Shown: positions 1 through 7,039 of the stretch, in pieces
Layout: every line of letters begins with the position of its first letter
How positions within the stretch are numbered: position 1 is the first letter of the stretch
Origin: Streptomyces canus
GTDB lineage: Bacteria; Actinomycetota; Actinomycetes; Streptomycetales; Streptomycetaceae
Direction: 5' to 3'
Length of the DNA stretch: 64,000 nucleotides
Assembly: GCF_041435015.1 (NCBI RefSeq)
Contig: NZ_CP107989.1
Span: 9,548,001-9,612,000 of the forward strand
Made by a program: the position numbers and the translations under genes
Notes under the pieces: generated by a model
Seen by the model: only the letters and a program-made list of their open reading frames with translations
Told to the model about the DNA's origin: nothing
The model's database searches: none

Positions 1-266
1 GCGACGCCCGCGACCTGCGCCGCACCCTGCGCAGCTGGATCGCCGCCGGCGGCAACGCGGAGCGGGCCGCGCAGGCCCTGGCCGTGCACGCGCAGACCGT
101 GCGCGAACACGTCCGCAGCGCCGAGCCGGTTCTCGAACGCCAACTGATCGCCTCCGGCAGCGACCTCTACGAGGTCGTTCTGGCCCATCTGGCGACCGGC
201 GAACTCGAACACCCCGTCCTGCTCCGGGACAATCCGGGCCATCCGGACGCACCTGTGCACCGGTGA
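1..266 (+). CDS. PucR-family transcriptional regulator, C-terminal fragment (5' end outside window)
   Basis: Open from the window edge to a TGA at 264-266, giving about 87 residues. The fragment matches the C-terminal helix-turn-helix of PucR/CdaR-type activators: a TLRSWIAAGGN stretch, then AAQALAVHAQTVREHV, the usual recognition-helix pattern of this family. A hydrophobic tail with acidic residues follows. The sensory or GGDEF-like part lies upstream of the window. Such proteins usually control a neighbouring catabolic or secondary-metabolic gene, but the target cannot be seen. No terminator follows within 100 bp. Confidence 0.75.
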   Translation, partial: DARDLRRTLRSWIAAGGNAERAAQALAVHAQTVREHVRSAEPVLERQLIASGSDLYEVVLAHLATGELEHPVLLRDNPGHPDAPVHR

Positions 267-518
267 GCCCTGTGCCGCGCACAGCGGGCATCGACGCGAT
301 TCACAAGGGTGCGCAGGTCACGTAAGTTCGACGCACCGCAGGGGGAACGACCGGAACGGGGGACCGGTCGCGCCCCCTGCGACGTGTTCCCGCGCGACTC
401 CCGCCCGTCCTCGCCCACGCCGTCGACGTTGGTTCGGATTTCCGGCACCGATGTGGACTGACCTGCGCACGACGGGTACTCGTCCCCTCCGGAACGACTA
501 CCGCTGGAGGAGGTCCGA
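267..518. other. intergenic region without recognised gene
   Basis: About 250 bp between the PucR fragment and the 78-residue ORF. The only feature I can name is the ribosome-binding site GGAGGAGGTCC ending at about 516, just before the next ATG. Possible reading frames on the minus strand are antisense shadows with no recognisable motif. Confidence 0.4.
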
Positions 519-755
519 ATGACCAGCCGCACGGAGACCGGCGGCGCGACCGGCACGCCGGACAAGGACTACAACCTCATCTGGTATGTCGAGGCGTGCC
601 TGAGCAACGCGCTGCGACTGGAGAGCTACATCCAGGACGCGGAACGCGACAAGGACACCGAGGTCGCCGACCTGTTCCGCAAGGCCCAGGCGGACAGCCG
701 CAAGGGCGCCGAGATCGGCAAGGGGCTCCTGCGCGCCCGGCTGAACGGCGGCTGA
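519..755 (+). CDS. small conserved hypothetical protein (78 aa)
   Basis: A 78-residue, mostly helical, charged cytoplasmic protein with no signal peptide or membrane segment. The ATG at 519 is preceded by an excellent Shine-Dalgarno sequence (GGAGGAGG). The N-terminus (about residues 1-15) is polar and disordered, followed by an amphipathic helix pair centred on NLIWYVEACLSNALRLESYI and a second helix rich in Lys and Asp. I recall similar short proteins in Streptomyces but none with a defined function. A strong hairpin terminator follows at 769-800, so it is probably monocistronic. Confidence 0.75.
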   Translation: MTSRTETGGATGTPDKDYNLIWYVEACLSNALRLESYIQDAERDKDTEVADLFRKAQADSRKGAEIGKGLLRARLNGG

Positions 756-768
756 CCCGGTAGGTGCG

Positions 769-800
769 GAAGGGCCGGACAGACGGGTGTCCGGCCCTTC
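769..800 (+). terminator. intrinsic-type hairpin after the 78-aa gene
   Basis: Perfect 13-bp stem (GAAGGGCCGGACA at 769-781, complement at 788-800) with a six-base loop, 13 bp after the stop codon. There is no U-tract, as is usual for actinobacterial terminators. Confidence 0.75.
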
Positions 801-1130
801 CATCCTGTGCGGACATCGCGTCGCCGTCCGGAATCCCGTGACCTGCGGTCCCGGTCATGCGGCCCGGCGCCGAGGCCCTCTGCGTCCGCCTCGGTCTGCG
901 CGGTGGGCGAGGATCCGCCCTCAAGCTTGTTTCCGCGTACCGGGAGTCTCCCCCGCGTGCGGCGCGTACGAACGGCCGGGATCGCGTCCCGCAGGACGCC
1001 CGGGATCGGCCCGTCGCCGACATCGGCACGACCCTCGGGCTCGCGTGCAGGCGCACAGGGACTGAACGGGCGTAACCGATCTTCCCTACCCCAGGGTGGA
1101 GTCGTACACCGACCGGCTACGGAGAGGTTC
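801..1130. other. intergenic region without recognised gene
   Basis: About 330 bp between the terminator and the lipoprotein start. Several frames are open because of the GC content, but none has a plausible ribosome-binding site, family motif or neighbour logic. It probably holds the promoter of the lipoprotein gene, though no clear -10/-35 pair stands out. Confidence 0.35.
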
Positions 1131-1613
1131 GTGCCGGGACGAGGACGCAACCATCGGATCACCGTGATACGGCTGGGCACCCTCGTCGGGAGCCTCGCGC
1201 TGGTCACGGCCTGCGGTGGAGGCGAGGACGACACCGCCAAGGCCCCGCGGCCGTCGAGGAGTTCGGCTGCGCCCGCGGCCGGCATCGTGGCCCCGGCCAG
1301 GATCGAGGTGATCGCCGGACCGGCCGGCTGCAAGGCCGAGATCCGTATCGAGGCCGACGAACTGCGCGAGGGACTCTGCCACGCGGGGCAGGCCGACTAC
1401 CGCATCACCACCTTCCCCGCGGAGAAGTGCAAAGAGGCGTGGCTCGACGCGGCCAGTGTCTACGGGGGCACGTACCTGGTGGGCCCGCGCTGGGTGGTCA
1501 GCGCCAAGGCGGAGCACCTGGGACAGGCCAGGAACAAGCTCGGCGGAACCATACGGCAGCTGCAGGGCACGTCGTGGGTTCCGCCGGGCGCGCCCCCGGC
1601 GGAACCCACACCG
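1131..1613 (+). CDS. putative lipoprotein (no stop codon before the terminator hairpin)
   Basis: The GTG at 1131 starts a protein with a basic N-region, a hydrophobic segment (TVIRLGTLVGSLAL) and a lipobox LVTAC at about residue 25, so it should be exported, lipidated and anchored on the outer face of the membrane. The mature part (about 130 residues) has three further cysteines and no family I recognise. The recognisable protein ends near 1573, where a 15-bp hairpin begins. Oddly, the frame has no stop there and stays open to 2549, antisense to cbtA and cbtB. The end given here is therefore arbitrary: the stop may have been lost by mutation or a sequencing error, or the tail may really be long. 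Function unknown. Confidence 0.5.
1574..1609. terminator. bidirectional terminator hairpin between the lipoprotein gene and cbtA
   Basis: A perfect 15-bp stem (GTGGGTTCCGCCGGG at 1574-1588, complement 1595-1609) with a six-base loop. It lies between two convergent genes: 5 bp beyond the cbtA stop on the minus strand, and inside the still-open lipoprotein frame on the plus strand. Confidence 0.75.
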
Positions 1614-2357
1614 TCAGGCGACCAGCGCCGACACCTTGCCGCGAGCCCGTTCCGGCTCGAGGACCCGCTCCGCCAGGTAGCCGAACAGCAGCCCGAATCC
1701 CGCCCACAGCACGGCTTGGACGCCGAGGGAGGCCAGGCGGAACTCCCACAGATCGGTGGCCGGGAAACCCTTCGGGGTGTTGTCCCCGGCGGGCAGGGCG
1801 ACCATCGCCACCGCCACCGCGGCGACGAAGGCCACGGCGGCCGCGGTCGAGGCGTTCCAGTTGCCCCAGGCCGGAGCCAGTCTGCGGCCCAGCAGGACCG
1901 CGCCGATCCCGAGGAGCACGCTCAGCGCGATCATCAGGACGAACAGGGCGGTGCGCTTGTCGATGGTGTCCGGGTCGCCCACCGCGGGCGGGTTCGCCGG
2001 ATACTTGAGGATCGGCACGAAATAGACGGTGAGGAAGCCGCCGAGCGCGGTCAGACCCGCGGTCGCCCGGGCTCCGAACCGGCCGATCCGGCCCAGCGCG
2101 AAGCAGAACGCCAGCGCCAGGATGCCGCCGATGGCGACCCCGAAGACGAGGACACCGGTGGCGAGTCCCGCCGTCGACTGCACGGAACGGCTGACGAGTT
2201 CCTCGCCGTGCTCGTGGGAGCCGGCCTCCTCGAAGGCGATGGCCGCGTCCACCGGGCCCTCCCCGACCAGGTAGGCGAAGACGAAGGCCAGGACGCCGGC
2301 GCCGAGCCCTGCGAGCATGCCGCGCACCAACAGGGTGCGGACGACTGTGGAGTTCAT
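1614..2357 (-). CDS. cbtA: CbtA-type cobalt transporter subunit
   Basis: A 247-residue integral membrane protein with about five to six hydrophobic helices (around residues 7-30, 65-90, 96-116, 138-160, 170-190 and 215-235). It fits the CbtA family, the larger partner of CbtB in B12-regulated cobalt uptake. The first helix is followed by a periplasmic loop containing acidic residues and HEHGEE, a plausible metal-binding patch. It lies 16 bp downstream of cbtB on the same strand. The cobalamin riboswitch upstream of cbtB should switch both genes off when cobalamin is plentiful. The assignment rests on the topology plus the cbtB/riboswitch context. Confidence 0.85.
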   Translation of the reverse strand: MNSTVVRTLLVRGMLAGLGAGVLAFVFAYLVGEGPVDAAIAFEEAGSHEHGEELVSRSVQSTAGLATGVLVFGVAIGGILALAFCFALGRIGRFGARATAGLTALGGFLTVYFVPILKYPANPPAVGDPDTIDKRTALFVLMIALSVLLGIGAVLLGRRLAPAWGNWNASTAAAVAFVAAVAVAMVALPAGDNTPKGFPATDLWEFRLASLGVQAVLWAGFGLLFGYLAERVLEPERARGKVSALVA

Positions 2358-2373
2358 GGTGGTCCGCCCCGCC

Positions 2374-2592
2374 TCAGTGGCAGGGGAAGCCGAGCAGGTG
2401 GCGTGCGTCGTGCACCCACTCGTGGACGCCCTCGCCGGAGACGAGTGCGGTGGCGCCCTGTTCGGCGCCGACGAAGTACAGCAGGACGAGCATCAGGACG
2501 CCGAAGAAGACGGCCCAGGGGACGAGCGCCCGCACCGGCAACGGGGTGATCGCAGGGGTGGTGGGCGTGGGGGCGGCAGTGGACTGCGCCAT
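2374..2592 (-). CDS. cbtB: CbtB-type cobalt transporter subunit
   Basis: A 72-residue protein with one transmembrane helix (about residues 22-46, VPWAVFFGVLMLVLLYFVGA). Its histidine-rich C-terminus, HEWVHDARHLLGFPCH, is the CbtB family signature and the presumed external Co2+-binding site. It works with CbtA, which follows immediately downstream. The ATG at 2592 is preceded on the minus strand by GAGGAGG. A cobalamin riboswitch occupies its leader, so the product is predicted to be made when intracellular B12 is low. Confidence 0.92.
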   Translation of the reverse strand: MAQSTAAPTPTTPAITPLPVRALVPWAVFFGVLMLVLLYFVGAEQGATALVSGEGVHEWVHDARHLLGFPCH

Positions 2593-2639
2593 GGCGAGAC
2601 CTCCTCGGGAACAACGCGTCCCGCATCGTGTGGAGCATT

Positions 2640-2760
2640 CGACGACGGCAATGGGTCTGACTCACCACCACCTCGTCGGCCGAGGGGCGGCACACAGTGG
2701 CGCGACCGTGCCGGGCTTGCACCGGACTTCCGTGGCGCCGTCGTCCTTGTCGTCCCAGAT
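2640..2760 (-). promoter_or_regulatory. cobalamin (AdoCbl) riboswitch in the cbtB leader
   Basis: Read on the minus strand, the leader contains the conserved riboswitch parts in order: GGAAGTCCGGTGCAAG, then a GCGCCACTGT B12 box (core at 2695-2701), then a GAGTCAGACC closing element at about 2652-2660. The cbtB ATG starts some 50 bp further on. The placement upstream of a cobalt transporter agrees with the known use of this RNA class. The outer boundaries are approximate. Confidence 0.9.
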
Positions 2761-2843
2761 GGTAGGGGCAATGAGGGCTTCGGCCAACATGGCGTACGCC
2801 ACCTACGATGAACCGCCCCCGACGACTCGACGAAAGGGCCCCT

Positions 2844-3425
2844 ATGACCGTCCGGCTCACCCTCCTGTGCGCCGCCGCCCGCACGGAACGCGCCGTACGC
2901 TTCGCCGACGCCCCTCTCGACGAGCGGGCACTGCGCCGGGTGGAGGCCGTCGCCGCAACCCTCCCGCAGGCCGGCACCGTTTACACGGCACCCTCTCGGC
3001 GCTGCACCGGGACGGCCGAGGCCCTTGGGTGGGAGGCCGTCACGGCGCAACCGGCGCTGCGGGACCTCGACATGGGTTCCTGGTACGGCCGCACCCTCGA
3101 CGAGATCGCGGCAACCGACGCCTCGGGACTGGCCGGTTGGCTCACCGATCCGGAGGCGGCGCCGCACGGCGGGGAGAGCGTGCAGCAGATCTGCGACCGC
3201 GTCGCCGCCTGGCTGGGCGCGTTGCCGTCCGACGCGGGACGCGTGCTGGCGGTGGTCGAACAGGCCGTGGCACGGGCCGCCGTGGTGCACGCGCTGGGGG
3301 CACCGCGCCAGGCGTTCTGGAGGATCGACGTGCCTCCGCTGTCCACCGTCGACCTCACCGGGCGCGACGGCCGCTGGAATCTGCGGATGGCCGAGCTGCC
3401 GCTCGGTCCTCGCCCACCACGGTGA
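2844..3425 (+). CDS. histidine-phosphatase-fold protein lacking both catalytic histidines
   Basis: A 193-residue cytoplasmic protein with the length and layout of the phosphoglycerate-mutase/histidine-phosphatase superfamily: an N-terminal beta strand, an SPSR-like site (APSRRC), the DMGSWYGRTLDEI segment that follows the core, and an HGGES motif near residue 112. The RHG motif that carries the phospho-accepting histidine is replaced by LLCAAART, and the second catalytic histidine position reads VVEQAV. Phosphatase activity is therefore doubtful. The start at 2844 was chosen for its GAAAGG ribosome site. It is divergent from the riboswitch-controlled cbtBA pair, which hints at a cobalt/cobalamin-linked role. 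I recall relatives of this kind beside CbtAB in Streptomyces. Confidence 0.7.
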   Translation: MTVRLTLLCAAARTERAVRFADAPLDERALRRVEAVAATLPQAGTVYTAPSRRCTGTAEALGWEAVTAQPALRDLDMGSWYGRTLDEIAATDASGLAGWLTDPEAAPHGGESVQQICDRVAAWLGALPSDAGRVLAVVEQAVARAAVVHALGAPRQAFWRIDVPPLSTVDLTGRDGRWNLRMAELPLGPRPPR

Positions 3426-3430
3426 GGTCG

Positions 3431-3878
3431 TCACCGAGGGCCGCGGCGATCGTCCAGCCGGCGGGTGAGGCAGGCGCAGGTGTGCCCGTGCCGCAGCGAC
3501 CGGACGAAGCTCAGCGTCCAGGTGAGCTGGGTGCCGAAGACCCGTCGAAGCCGGTGACGTGGGCGACGAGGAGCTCGGCGTGCAACTCGGGGCCCAGGAG
3601 GTTGGTGGCCCCGAACACCGACTGCCGCCCCGCCCGGGAGTTCGTCCAAGCCGTGTCCGGAACACCGTCGGGTATCTCCGGGCCGGCCCGCCCGGCGGGT
3701 GAGCACCTGGCGCAGGGTGGTCCGCTCCTTGCCGTGGACTCTGTACGCCTTCCAGTGCGTGGCGATCGGCTCGTCCACTTCACGGCCGTCATGCCAGACG
3801 GAGACACCCGCCCCGGTCTCCAAGCCCCTCGTCCACCAACTCGTTGTCCAGGGTGGGTATGTGGAGGCAACGGGTCAC
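3431..3878 (-). pseudogene. frameshifted remnant of an unknown gene coupled to the hydrolase
   Basis: Protein-like sequence continues along this stretch only if the frame changes three times. It opens with a GTG at 3878 overlapping the upstream hydrolase stop (GTGTGA), reading VTRCLHIPTLDNELVDEGL. It changes frame near 3828 to continue with GVSVWHDGREVDEPIATHWK, again near 3700 to reach GATNLLGPELHAELLVAHV, and again near 3545 to end with TQLTWTLSFVRSLRHGHT. No single frame spans it. The overlap with the hydrolase suggests it was once the second gene of that operon. Family unknown; sequencing error cannot be excluded. Confidence 0.5.
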
Positions 3879-4759
3879 ACTCCCCGAAGAGTGAGCTGGC
3901 GCAGGGCCTTCGCCACGTCCGCCGGCGCTTCCTCCGCCATGAAGTGTCCGCAGGAGACGGTCGTATGACGAAGGTCGTCGGCCCAGGCCGCCCACAGGGC
4001 GGTGGCGTCGTAGCCGAGCGCGGCTCCCCAGTCCTGCTGGAGCACCGTCACCGGCATGCCCAGCCGGTTCTCCGCGGTCCGGTCGGCCTCGTCGTGCTCG
4101 ACGTCTGTGCCCGCGGAGGCGCGGTAGTCGGCGACGATCGACGGCACCGCCTCGCGGCAGGCCCGCAGGTACTCGGCACGGACCTGAGCCGGGATCGCGT
4201 CGGGGCGGTTCGCCCACACGTCGAGGAAGTGGCCGAAGAACGCGTCCGCGCTCGCGGAGATCATCCGCTCGGCCAGACCGGGCGGCTGGGCCATGAGGTA
4301 GAGGTGGAAGGCGACCGCCGCCGACGTGCCGTGCAGGGCGTCCCACATGTCGAGTGTCGGCAGGACGTCCAGACAGGCCAGGTGGGAGACCGCGTCCGGA
4401 TGGTCGAGGCCCGCGCGGAAGGCGACCAGTGCGCCCCGGTCGTGCCCGGCCAGCGCGAAGCGGGGGTGCCCCAGCCGGCGTGCCAGGGTGACGATGTCGT
4501 TCGCCATGGTCCGCTTGGAGTAGGTGTGGGGGCCGTCCTCGCGCGGCTTGTCGCTGTCGCCGTAGCCGCGCAGGTCGGGGCAGATCACGGTGTGGTCGGT
4601 TGCCAGGTCCGCCGCGACGTGGCGCCACATCAGGTGGGTCTGCGGGAAGCCGTGCAGCAGGACCACGGGTGTGCCGGTCCCTCCCACGGCCACATGGAGG
4701 GACACGTCCTCGGCGACGGACACGCGCTGGTACTCGAATCCGGCGATGGTGGGTCTCAC
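3875..4759 (-). CDS. alpha/beta hydrolase, fluoroacetate dehalogenase/epoxide hydrolase type
   Basis: A 294-residue cytoplasmic hydrolase. It has the oxyanion motif HGFPQTHLMW, the LRGYGDSDKP strand-turn, and a nucleophile elbow GHDRGA with aspartate, not serine, as nucleophile. The catalytic histidine lies near the C-terminus in GHFMAEEAP. This combination is typical of fluoroacetate dehalogenases and related epoxide hydrolases, which attack the substrate through an ester intermediate on Asp. The substrate cannot be told from sequence. An ATG at 4798 is in frame, but it lies in a 28-bp palindrome. The GTG at 4759, preceded by GAAGAGAG, is the better start. Divergent from the SARP gene, which may control it. 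Confidence 0.82.
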   Translation of the reverse strand: MRPTIAGFEYQRVSVAEDVSLHVAVGGTGTPVVLLHGFPQTHLMWRHVAADLATDHTVICPDLRGYGDSDKPREDGPHTYSKRTMANDIVTLARRLGHPRFALAGHDRGALVAFRAGLDHPDAVSHLACLDVLPTLDMWDALHGTSAAVAFHLYLMAQPPGLAERMISASADAFFGHFLDVWANRPDAIPAQVRAEYLRACREAVPSIVADYRASAGTDVEHDEADRTAENRLGMPVTVLQQDWGAALGYDATALWAAWADDLRHTTVSCGHFMAEEAPADVAKALRQLTLRGV

Positions 4760-4795
4760 GGCGGGGCTCTCTTCGGTCGTACGGCGAGTGGGAGG

Positions 4796-4823
4796 CATCG
4801 GTGCCCGGGCCCGGGCACCGATG
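4796..4823. promoter_or_regulatory. 28-bp perfect palindrome between hydrolase and SARP genes
   Basis: The half-site CATCGGTGCCCGGG (4796-4809) is followed directly by its exact reverse complement (4810-4823). It sits in the 96-bp gap between two divergent genes, where an operator for the SARP regulator or another dimeric regulator would be expected. The symmetry is seen directly; the operator role is inferred. Confidence 0.55.
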
Positions 4824-4855
4824 AACCCAGGGTCCGGGGAGCGAATGAGCAACGA

Positions 4856-6964
4856 ATGAACGCGTGTACGTTGAGGCATGTGCGTGTGGTCGAGTTCGGG
4901 GTCCTGGGGTCGGTGGCGGCCTGGGACGAGACCGGGGAGCCGATCGCCCTGAAGGGCCCGAGGCATCGTGCGGTGCTGGCCCGCCTCCTCATCGCCCGCC
5001 GCAGGGTCGTGCCCGTTCCCCGCCTGGTGGAGGACCTCTGGGAGGGGGACCCGCCGGCGGATGCCGTGGGCACCGTCCGGACCTTCGTCGCCGGGCTGCG
5101 GCGCGCTCTGGAACCCGAGCGGCCCCGCCGGACCCCGTCCCGCCTCCTCGTCACCGAAGGCCCCGGCTACGCGCTGCGGGCCGAACCCGCCCACGTCGAC
5201 GCCCGGCGGTTCGAGCACACCGTCGCCGCCACGGCGGACCTGCCTCCCGCGCAGGCGGTGTCCCGGCTGACCGAGGCCCTGGAACTGTGGCGCGGACCCG
5301 CCTACGCCGACTTCGCCGAGGAACGCTGGGCGCGCGCGGAACGCTCCCGGCTCGCCGAGCTCCGGCTGACCGCCGTCCAACGCCGGGCCGAGAGCCTGCT
5401 CGCCCTCGGCGCCGCGGCCGACGCGGCGGCGGACCTCGACGCCCATGTGGCCGAGCACCCCTGGCGGGAGGACGCATGGCAGCTGCTCGCCCTCGCCCTG
5501 TACCGCTGCGGACGCCAGGCCGACGCCCTGTCCGTCCTGCGGCGCGCCCGACAGCTGCTGCGCGAGCACCTCGGTGTGGAGCCGGGCCCCCGGCTGAGCC
5601 GCACCGAGCAGGACATCCTGCGACACGCCGACCACCTGGACCCAGGCCCCTCGGACCCGGGCCCCTCGGACCCAGGCCCCTCGGACCCGGGCCCCTCGGA
5701 CCCAGGCCCCTCGGACCCGGGCCCCTCGGACCCAGGCCCCTCGGACCCGGGCCCCTCGGACCCGGCCGCGCAGGTCTGGGAGCAGGCCTCCGCGTCGTAC
5801 GCGAGCATGGTGCCCCAGCGGGCACGCACCCGTCTGGAGTCGACCGCGGGGTTGATGCGCGACCTCGCCGTCACCGGGGGCGGCGGCCTGGAAGCGGCGC
5901 GGCGGCACCGCGCGGCGGCCGTGGCGGCGGCGGAGCAGCTGGGCGATCCGGAGCTGACGGCACGTGTCATCGGCGTCTACGACGTCCCCGCAGTCTGGAC
6001 CCGTTCCGACGACCCGGCCCAGGCCGACCGGCTGGTGGGTGCGGCGGAACGCACCCTGCTCCTCCTGCAGCCGGGCACGTCCGAGGCGGCAAGGGCGCGG
6101 CTCCTGGCCACCGTGGCGGTGGAGTCCCGCGGCACGCTTCCCGAGGGGACACGCGCGCTCCAGGCGGCCCACCAGGCCGTGGAGAGCGCACGCCGACTCA
6201 AGGACGCCAACCTGCTCGTCTTCGCCCTCAACGGCCTGTTCATGCAGACCTTCGAACGAGCCGGACTCGCCGCCCGGCGGGACGAGATCGGCGCGGAGAT
6301 CACCGAAGTGGCCGCTCGGCACGGCCTGTTCACCTACGAGGTCCTCGGCCACCTGATCCGGCTTCAAGCACACTGCGCCACCGCCGACTTCACGGCGGCC
6401 GACCGGCACGCGGACGCCGCCGACGCACTCGCCGAACGGCACGAACTGCCTCTCGTCGCCGTCTTCACCACATGGCATCGCGCCCTGCGTACCGCGACGA
6501 CGGAGCCCCCGCAGGTCGGCGAGTCCGCGTACCGGGCCGCCGCCACGTCCCTCGAGGGCGCCGGAATGCCCGGCCTGGAGCGGGGGTTGCTGCCCCTGGC
6601 CCTGCTGTGCCTCCGGCTGCACCACGGACTTCCCGTGACCGCCGACCCGCACACCGACTGGGGCCCCTACGAGCCATGGGCGCGCCCCCTGACGCTGCTC
6701 GCCGAAGGGCGCGACCAGGACGCCGTACGCCTGTTGGCTTCCGTGCCCTCTCCGCCCGGGGACCTCCTGTACGAGGCCCTGTGGAGCCTTCTCGCCCGCG
6801 CGGCGATCCAGGTGGACGACCGTCCGCTGATGCGGCGTGCCCAGCGTGCGCTCGAACCCGCCAGGGGTGAACTCGCGGGCGCCGCAAGCGGATTGCTCAC
6901 CGCCGGTCCTGTCGCGGCCCACCTGGACGCGCTCGCCGCTGCGCTCGCACCGCACGCCTCTTGA
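4856..6964 (+). CDS. SARP/AfsR-type transcriptional regulator with BTAD and TPR-like C-terminus
   Basis: A 702-residue cytoplasmic regulator. Residues 8-100 form an OmpR-like winged helix (VEFGVLGSVAAW, then LKGPRHRAVLARLLIA). Residues 105-255 form the bacterial transcriptional activator domain, ending in the usual QLLREHLGVEPGPRLSRTEQ. A low-complexity linker of eight DPGPS repeats (262-301) leads into an alpha-helical, TPR-like C-terminus of about 400 residues. No NB-ARC P-loop is seen, so this is a SARP with a TPR-like tail, not a full AfsR. An in-frame GTG at 4880 is an alternative start. It probably activates neighbouring genes; the divergent hydrolase and the GH106 gene are candidates. 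Confidence 0.85.
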   Translation: MNACTLRHVRVVEFGVLGSVAAWDETGEPIALKGPRHRAVLARLLIARRRVVPVPRLVEDLWEGDPPADAVGTVRTFVAGLRRALEPERPRRTPSRLLVTEGPGYALRAEPAHVDARRFEHTVAATADLPPAQAVSRLTEALELWRGPAYADFAEERWARAERSRLAELRLTAVQRRAESLLALGAAADAAADLDAHVAEHPWREDAWQLLALALYRCGRQADALSVLRRARQLLREHLGVEPGPRLSRTEQDILRHADHLDPGPSDPGPSDPGPSDPGPSDPGPSDPGPSDPGPSDPGPSDPAAQVWEQASASYASMVPQRARTRLESTAGLMRDLAVTGGGGLEAARRHRAAAVAAAEQLGDPELTARVIGVYDVPAVWTRSDDPAQADRLVGAAERTLLLLQPGTSEAARARLLATVAVESRGTLPEGTRALQAAHQAVESARRLKDANLLVFALNGLFMQTFERAGLAARRDEIGAEITEVAARHGLFTYEVLGHLIRLQAHCATADFTAADRHADAADALAERHELPLVAVFTTWHRALRTATTEPPQVGESAYRAAATSLEGAGMPGLERGLLPLALLCLRLHHGLPVTADPHTDWGPYEPWARPLTLLAEGRDQDAVRLLASVPSPPGDLLYEALWSLLARAAIQVDDRPLMRRAQRALEPARGELAGAASGLLTAGPVAAHLDALAAALAPHAS
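5641..5760 (+). repeat. four perfect 30-bp tandem repeats inside the SARP gene
   Basis: The 30-bp unit, made of two 15-bp halves that differ at one base (CCCAGG versus CCCGGG), occurs four times without a mismatch. It encodes eight DPGPS pentapeptides linking the BTAD and C-terminal domains. Copy-number change would alter linker length without shifting frame. Confidence 0.95.
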
Positions 6965-6990
6965 CCTTGGCTGGAGCGGCGGCTTAACGT
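6961..6990 (+). promoter_or_regulatory. candidate sigma70-type promoter for the GH106 gene
   Basis: TTGACC (6961-6966) and TAACGT (6985-6990) are separated by 18 bp. The -35 element overlaps the SARP stop codon. The start point would fall just before the palindromic site at 7008-7023, an arrangement suited to repression. Confidence 0.4.
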
Positions 6991-7007
6991 TCCGGCGTTT
7001 GCCGGTG

Positions 7008-7023
7008 ATTGAAACGATTCAAT
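7008..7023. promoter_or_regulatory. LacI-type operator-like site before the GH106 gene
   Basis: ATTGAAACGATTCAAT is an imperfect palindrome: six-base arms ATTGAA/TTCAAT around a central ACGA with a CG at the centre. This is typical of LacI-family sugar repressors. It lies between a candidate promoter and the GH106 start. No LacI-family gene is in the window, so the regulator would act from elsewhere. Confidence 0.5.
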
Positions 7024-7039
7024 ACTTTGGGGCGCCCAC

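Noticed and set aside
807..1130. N-terminal extension of the lipoprotein frame
   Set aside because: The lipobox and signal peptide place the start at GTG 1131; the extension has no ribosome site and no plausible protein features.
5641..5760. CRISPR-like array
   Set aside because: The 30-bp units are contiguous with no spacers and encode an in-frame DPGPS linker. The 42-bp repeats at 12046-12171 likewise have no spacers.
4799..6955. Upstream two thirds of a 1026-codon minus-strand frame that ends with the hydrolase
   Set aside because: Only the part below 4798 is protein-like; the rest is low-complexity sequence antisense to the SARP gene.
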